Assembly (NCBI GenBank): GCA_003445095.1
Contig: DLVS01000394.1
Location: 1 to 8,956 of the forward strand
DNA length: 8,956 nt
From: Verrucomicrobiales bacterium
Lineage (GTDB): Bacteria; Verrucomicrobiota; Verrucomicrobiia; Limisphaerales; UBA9464
Reading direction: 5' to 3'
How positions within the stretch are numbered: position 1 is the stretch's first letter; every line of letters begins with the position of its first letter. This document shows positions 5,868 through 8,956 of the stretch, in pieces. The notes under the pieces were generated by a model. The model saw only the letters and a list, made by a program, of their open reading frames with translations. It was not told the DNA's origin and searched no databases. A program made the translations under genes and the position numbers.

Positions 5868-8800
5868 TTGGGATCCGATACCAGCCCGGCGCGCACCGCA
5901 GAAATCGCGCTGGCTTTCCGGGCGAATTCTGCGAGTCAACCCCCGTCTCATTCAATTCAACGAAGTCGGATTATCCCTGCTTCCATTCACGCCAGCCCGA
6001 GTCCGCGTCGGCTGGCGTCCTTTGTCTCGGGGCAATTACTTCTCCCTGCCGCCTTCGCATCCGCTCTAGCCGGTGTCGTCGGTTCGATGCTGGCGGGAAC
6101 GGAACTCGTGTCTAAGAACGCCGCGGTCCACATTTATGTCCCGACTGATGGTTCGCTGGCTAACGCCTGGTTTGCGCGCGATTTCAATGATTCGAAGTGG
6201 CGAGTGGGCGTCAACGGAGTGGGGTACGAGGCCGTCCCCGGCGCCTACGATGCGGTGGTGCTCGCCGATTCAGTCGGCGACTGGAGCCGCCGTGGCCAAC
6301 AGGCGGAGAACAACTGGTTCTACGGTTATTATGACCTCACCCTCGACGCCGACGCCCACTATGATGCGACGGATTTTGTGCCGTTTCCGCGCGCCAACGG
6401 CCCATGGAGTCCGGCGAACTTCTGGGACGGCGGCTCCTGGAACTGGAACCCCGGTGTGCCGTGGGATACCATCGGCGAAACGGCCGTGCATCCGAACAGC
6501 TTTGCCAACGGTGCCGAGCATTGGGTGATCCGCCGCTGGCGCAGCACTTACACTGGCCCGGTAACGCTGGTGTTGTCCTTCCGCAAGCAGAGCATCGCCT
6601 GTGGCTCCGGCTCGACGGCGAAGATCTTCCACAACGGCGCAGAATTGTTCTCGCGCGCGATCACCGGCAACGACAGTTGGGGCTACGTGGCCTACGTCAC
6701 CGCGACGGTGAACGCTGGCGACTATTTCGATTTCGCCCAGACGCCGGTCGGAGCCGATGGCGACCCCGACGACCGCTGCGACGGCTCGCGCCTGACGGTC
6801 CGGGTGTTGGAAGGCACTGTCGCTAATCCGAAGCTGGCGGATTCTGCGGCCGATTGGGGCGGGGGCAAGCAGGGGGAGGGCGACTGGTACAAGGGTTTCT
6901 ACGACAAGTCCGCCGATGGGGATGGGGTTTACGAACCGAACACAGACTTCACCTATGTTGATCCCAACTGGACCTTCAACGGCTGCTGGACGCTCGGCCC
7001 CGCCGATCCACCGTGGGACATGATTTGCCAGTTGGACATCCATCCGAACGGCATCAACAACGCCGCCGAGCATTGGGTCATCCGGGATTACAAGAAGAAG
7101 AGTGGTTACATTGGCCCGGTCCGCACCATCAGCCACGTCCGCAAGGTCAACCTCAATGGCTCGGGCGTTACGCATCATACGATCATCAACGGCAAGATCG
7201 TCCGTTCCGACGCGATCGACGGCGGTGACTCGGAAGGCATCTATGGCATCGCGGAAGGCTATTTGGGTGAAGGGCGGTCTGTGGACTTCGCCTTATCTCC
7301 CATTGGTCTCGGCGGGGCCACCGGCGACGGCGCGGATGGCTCTTGGACGGCGGGTCGGGTCGAGAAAGGCCCTAGCATCGCGAAGGACATCCAAACCGAC
7401 GTGCGGACGGAGATGTTTGGCGTCAGCCCCACGATGTATCTACGCTATCCCTTTTCCGTGAGCGATCCCGCCTCCTATCAGTCGCTCGAGCTGCGGATCA
7501 AATATAACGATGGCTTCATTGCCTATCTTAACGGCAAGCCGGTCGCCCAGCGCAATCAGCCCATGGTAACCCCGCTCACGGTCGCAGACAGCGTGGATGA
7601 TTGGGTGCCGGCCAAGCAGGGCGCTAATGGCTGGTTCTACGGTTACTACGACAAGTCCCTCGACGCGGACGCCACTTACCAGGGGGAGGATTTTACACTG
7701 TTCCCGCATGATGGCGGTGGCTGGAGTCCGACAGATTTCTGGAGCGGCTCCCAATGGGCCTGGTTCCAAGGAAATCCGCCGTGGGACGAGATCACCCAAG
7801 GCACTGGTCATCCCAACCACCCGAATGGCGGCTCGGTAGATCCCGACCGGACACGCACGCACGAGCATTGGGTGATCCGCCGTTGGGTCTCCAATCGGAT
7901 CGGTGACCTGCGGTTGCGCGTGCGATTCTATAAAACTATCCCGGATTGTGGCGACGGCGTCGTGGTGCGGGCTTTCCGCAACGGCTTTGAAATCTATGCC
8001 CAAGGCATCGCTTACAACGACGGCTCCGGCCGCGATGACATTGTCGAACTACTGGGGATGGAGGAGAACGAGGTTATTGACGTGGCCCTCACTCCCGGAG
8101 CGGGCAACGATTTCTGTGACGGCACCTTCTTCCGCGCCTCGATCGTTGATCAGGCACCGGAAGTGCCGTGGGACGCGCCCGCCTCGGCTCCGCGTTACTT
8201 GTCGGGCGCGACAGAAGTGGCCGAGTGCATTGATCTGACTGACCAACTCGGTCTGCTCATCGGCAGCCCGGGCGTTCAGGGTGTCGGCGGAGTCGTCGCG
8301 CGGCAAAACGTCCTCGCCATTCGCGGCCTCAATACTTGGGCGTCCGATCCCACTTTCCTGATCCGTGCGGAGTTGATCGCCAATCGTCGTCCCGTCGCGG
8401 CGGCCGACGTCACCGGCGTTGCCATCAATGGCGTGCTGGTCTGTCCCGCGTCGGCGTTGTCTGACAACGATAGTGATCCGGACGGCGATCCGGTCACCGT
8501 GACCGGTGTGGCGGCAGCAACGCCCCAGGGTGGCACGGCACGGTTCATCGGCGACACGCTGTATTATCATCCGCCGGTCGATTTCACCGGCAAAGACACG
8601 GTGACCTACAACCTGAACGATCCTTCCGGCGGCGGAGCCACGGGGACGCTTACGGTCGTAGTGGGAACGGTGAAATGCGTGACGATCGTCAAAACTCCGA
8701 CCGAGTGCCAGCTCGGCTTCCGCGGGGTTCCTGGGGCGGGCTATGAAGTGCGACGTGCGACCCAACTCAACCCGAGCAACTGGGCGGCGATCAGCCCGAG

Positions 8801-8897
8801 CCTCTCGGCGGCGACGGATGGCACGTTCGGCTTCACTGACACGGCGCCGCCGGACCGACACGCGTATTACCAAGCGAGGTTGGTCTCGACCAAGTAA
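5868..8897 (+). CDS. large secreted multidomain beta-sandwich protein with three inserted repeat modules
   Basis: Predicted 1009 residues, exact function unknown; probably exported and binding or structural. A hydrophobic stretch after Arg-Arg (about 51-77) may be a signal peptide. A first beta-sandwich domain, of the kind found in lamin-tail/CotH-type secreted proteins, is in three pieces: 82-128 (HIYVPTDGSLANAWF, GVGYE), 502-566 (DGFIAYLNGKPVAQRN) and 763-837 (DLTDQL, NVLAIRGLN). Between them sit three repeats of about 180-190 residues (132-316, 323-501, 572-760). A cadherin/Ig-like Big_9-type repeat follows at 839-932 (LSDNDSDPDGDPVTVTGV). Residues 934-1009 (FRGVPGAGYEVRRATQ, YYQARL) resemble the common verrucomicrobial C-terminal module. 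No catalytic motif is seen. The frame opens at a TTG just after an in-frame TAG (5862-5864) with no Shine-Dalgarno. The first in-frame ATG is at 6087 and would remove the hydrophobic segment. The start is unsure, and the gene may have lost an upstream part. Confidence 0.8.
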   Translation: MGSDTSPARTAEIALAFRANSASQPPSHSIQRSRIIPASIHASPSPRRLASFVSGQLLLPAAFASALAGVVGSMLAGTELVSKNAAVHIYVPTDGSLANAWFARDFNDSKWRVGVNGVGYEAVPGAYDAVVLADSVGDWSRRGQQAENNWFYGYYDLTLDADAHYDATDFVPFPRANGPWSPANFWDGGSWNWNPGVPWDTIGETAVHPNSFANGAEHWVIRRWRSTYTGPVTLVLSFRKQSIACGSGSTAKIFHNGAELFSRAITGNDSWGYVAYVTATVNAGDYFDFAQTPVGADGDPDDRCDGSRLTVRVLEGTVANPKLADSAADWGGGKQGEGDWYKGFYDKSADGDGVYEPNTDFTYVDPNWTFNGCWTLGPADPPWDMICQLDIHPNGINNAAEHWVIRDYKKKSGYIGPVRTISHVRKVNLNGSGVTHHTIINGKIVRSDAIDGGDSEGIYGIAEGYLGEGRSVDFALSPIGLGGATGDGADGSWTAGRVEKGPSIAKDIQTDVRTEMFGVSPTMYLRYPFSVSDPASYQSLELRIKYNDGFIAYLNGKPVAQRNQPMVTPLTVADSVDDWVPAKQGANGWFYGYYDKSLDADATYQGEDFTLFPHDGGGWSPTDFWSGSQWAWFQGNPPWDEITQGTGHPNHPNGGSVDPDRTRTHEHWVIRRWVSNRIGDLRLRVRFYKTIPDCGDGVVVRAFRNGFEIYAQGIAYNDGSGRDDIVELLGMEENEVIDVALTPGAGNDFCDGTFFRASIVDQAPEVPWDAPASAPRYLSGATEVAECIDLTDQLGLLIGSPGVQGVGGVVARQNVLAIRGLNTWASDPTFLIRAELIANRRPVAAADVTGVAINGVLVCPASALSDNDSDPDGDPVTVTGVAAATPQGGTARFIGDTLYYHPPVDFTGKDTVTYNLNDPSGGGATGTLTVVVGTVKCVTIVKTPTECQLGFRGVPGAGYEVRRATQLNPSNWAAISPSLSAATDGTFGFTDTAPPDRHAYYQARLVSTK
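5989..6018 (+). terminator. terminator-like hairpin inside the 5' end of the large gene
   Basis: A perfect 9-bp inverted repeat, ACGCCAGCC (5989-5997) and GGCTGGCGT (6010-6018), with a 12-base loop, is followed by the T-rich CCTTTGTCT. It falls between the TTG at 5868 and the first in-frame ATG at 6087. It would therefore act in the leader if translation starts downstream, or be an embedded palindrome such as a REP element. Terminator function is inference. Confidence 0.4.
6261..6815 (+). repeat. protein repeat copy 1 (residues 132-316)
   Basis: First of three diverged coding repeats. Landmarks: LADSVGDW, WFYGYYDLTLDADA, WSPANFWDG, PWDTIGE, HPN, EHWVIRRW, and the cysteine pair Cys245/Cys304. 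It resembles modules beginning ADS...W..QG.N.W.YGYYD in other secreted bacterial proteins. It sits directly before copy 2, joined by a short linker (TVANPK). Confidence 0.85.
6834..7370 (+). repeat. protein repeat copy 2 (residues 323-501)
   Basis: The most diverged copy: LADSAADW, GDWYKGFYDKSADGDG, PPWDMICQLDIHPNG, EHWVIRDY. It lacks both cysteines of the conserved pair found in copies 1 and 3 but has its own Cys373 and Cys387. Host-domain sequence (SIAKDIQTDVR) resumes immediately after it. Confidence 0.8.
7581..8147 (+). repeat. protein repeat copy 3 (residues 572-760)
   Basis: VADSVDDW, GWFYGYYDKSLDADA, WSPTDFWSG, PPWDEITQG, EHWVIRRW, and the cysteine pair Cys694/Cys750. It is closer to copy 1 than to copy 2. 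Twenty bases (6516-6535 and 7863-7882) are identical between copies 1 and 3. It stands alone in a second loop of the host domain, 70 residues after copy 2. Confidence 0.85.
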
Positions 8898-8930
8898 CCG
8901 GACCGTCGCGTCCTCCGGTGGCACAAATTT
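8897..8930 (+). terminator. possible terminator of the large gene
   Basis: Starting at the last base of the stop codon, ACCGGA (8897-8902) pairs with TCCGGT (8914-8919) across an 11-base loop. A short AT stretch (AAATTTT, 8924-8930) follows. The stem is short and the T-run modest, so this is a weak candidate. Confidence 0.3.
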
Positions 8931-8940
8931 TCAGGGGGGC

Positions 8941-8956
8941 AATGGGGTCACCCATT
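8941..8956. repeat. short palindrome at the window edge
   Basis: AATGGG (8941-8946) and CCCATT (8951-8956) form a perfect 6-bp inverted repeat around GTCA, cut off by the window end. It shares GCAATGGGG with the minus strand of the repeat beside the transposase remnant, so it may be the edge of a REP-like or transposon-derived element continuing outside the window. Confidence 0.4.

Noticed and set aside
5278..5955. A single intact 225-residue minus-strand gene
   Set aside because: Only its C-terminal third resembles a transposase. The matching upstream part lies in a different frame, so the locus is a frameshifted remnant, and the N-terminal part overlaps the start of the large plus-strand gene without any motif.
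6270..7178. 302-codon minus-strand open frame opposite the large repeat protein
   Set aside because: It mirrors the repeat-bearing coding sequence. The plus-strand translation has consistent domain motifs, and this one does not.
6261..8147. Intein interpretation of the inserts in the large protein
   Set aside because: The inserts lack splicing-type N-terminal Cys/Ser and C-terminal His-Asn motifs at their borders and have no endonuclease motif. They read as extracellular beta-sandwich modules.
8049..8924. 291-codon minus-strand open frame over the C-terminal part of the large gene
   Set aside because: The plus strand encodes recognisable cadherin/Ig-like and C-terminal modules; the reverse is Arg-rich shadow sequence.
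1..8956. CRISPR array, tRNA or rRNA
   Set aside because: Reading both strands showed no regularly spaced repeat-spacer pattern and no cloverleaf or rRNA-like conserved segment.

Overview
The window most likely comes from a member of the Verrucomicrobiota (Limisphaerales/Pedosphaera-like). This is inferred from three things: a GH35 beta-galactosidase carrying discoidin-like modules, a large secreted protein that ends in the small beta-rich C-terminal module common in that phylum, and a transposase remnant of a type I associate with these genomes. Coding DNA is GC-rich outside 3.8-5.0 kb. No rRNA, tRNA or CRISPR array was seen.

Layout. At 39-1313 (+) is a complete 6-phosphofructokinase whose active site has the residues of the pyrophosphate-dependent type. 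It converges on a GH35 beta-galactosidase at 1484-3811 (-). That enzyme keeps both catalytic glutamates but appears to have lost a short segment after its signal peptide, and its final discoidin domain is cut short by TGA codons. The 170 bp between the two genes holds a strong RNA hairpin.

From about 3.84 to 5.0 kb the DNA is AT-richer and carries a two-gene cassette on the minus strand. The first gene is a toxin module resembling polymorphic toxin type 44 (Ntox44). Five bases after its stop begins a small membrane-anchored or lipoprotein-like protein, the natural candidate for its immunity protein. The toxin has no carrier region: its homology runs upstream past the only usable start codon to an in-frame stop, so it looks like an orphan C-terminal module brought in by transfer or rearrangement.

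At 5278-5675 (-) lies the frameshifted C-terminal remnant of a REP-associated (RAYT-type) transposase, with a 17-bp-spaced direct repeat at its upstream edge. At 5868-8897 (+) is a 1009-residue, probably exported protein. It contains three diverged copies of a module of about 180-190 residues. Two sit in tandem in one loop, and one in a second loop, of another beta-sandwich domain whose three pieces together add up to its normal length. A cadherin/Ig-like repeat and a C-terminal module follow. Its start is uncertain (TTG) and a terminator-like hairpin lies inside its 5' end.

The genes do not form one pathway. The phosphofructokinase is housekeeping glycolysis, the beta-galactosidase serves polysaccharide use, and the middle is an accessory, rearranged zone. 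The most interesting items are the orphan toxin/immunity cassette and the domain-within-domain architecture of the large protein. All family assignments are from memory of family motifs, with no database search.
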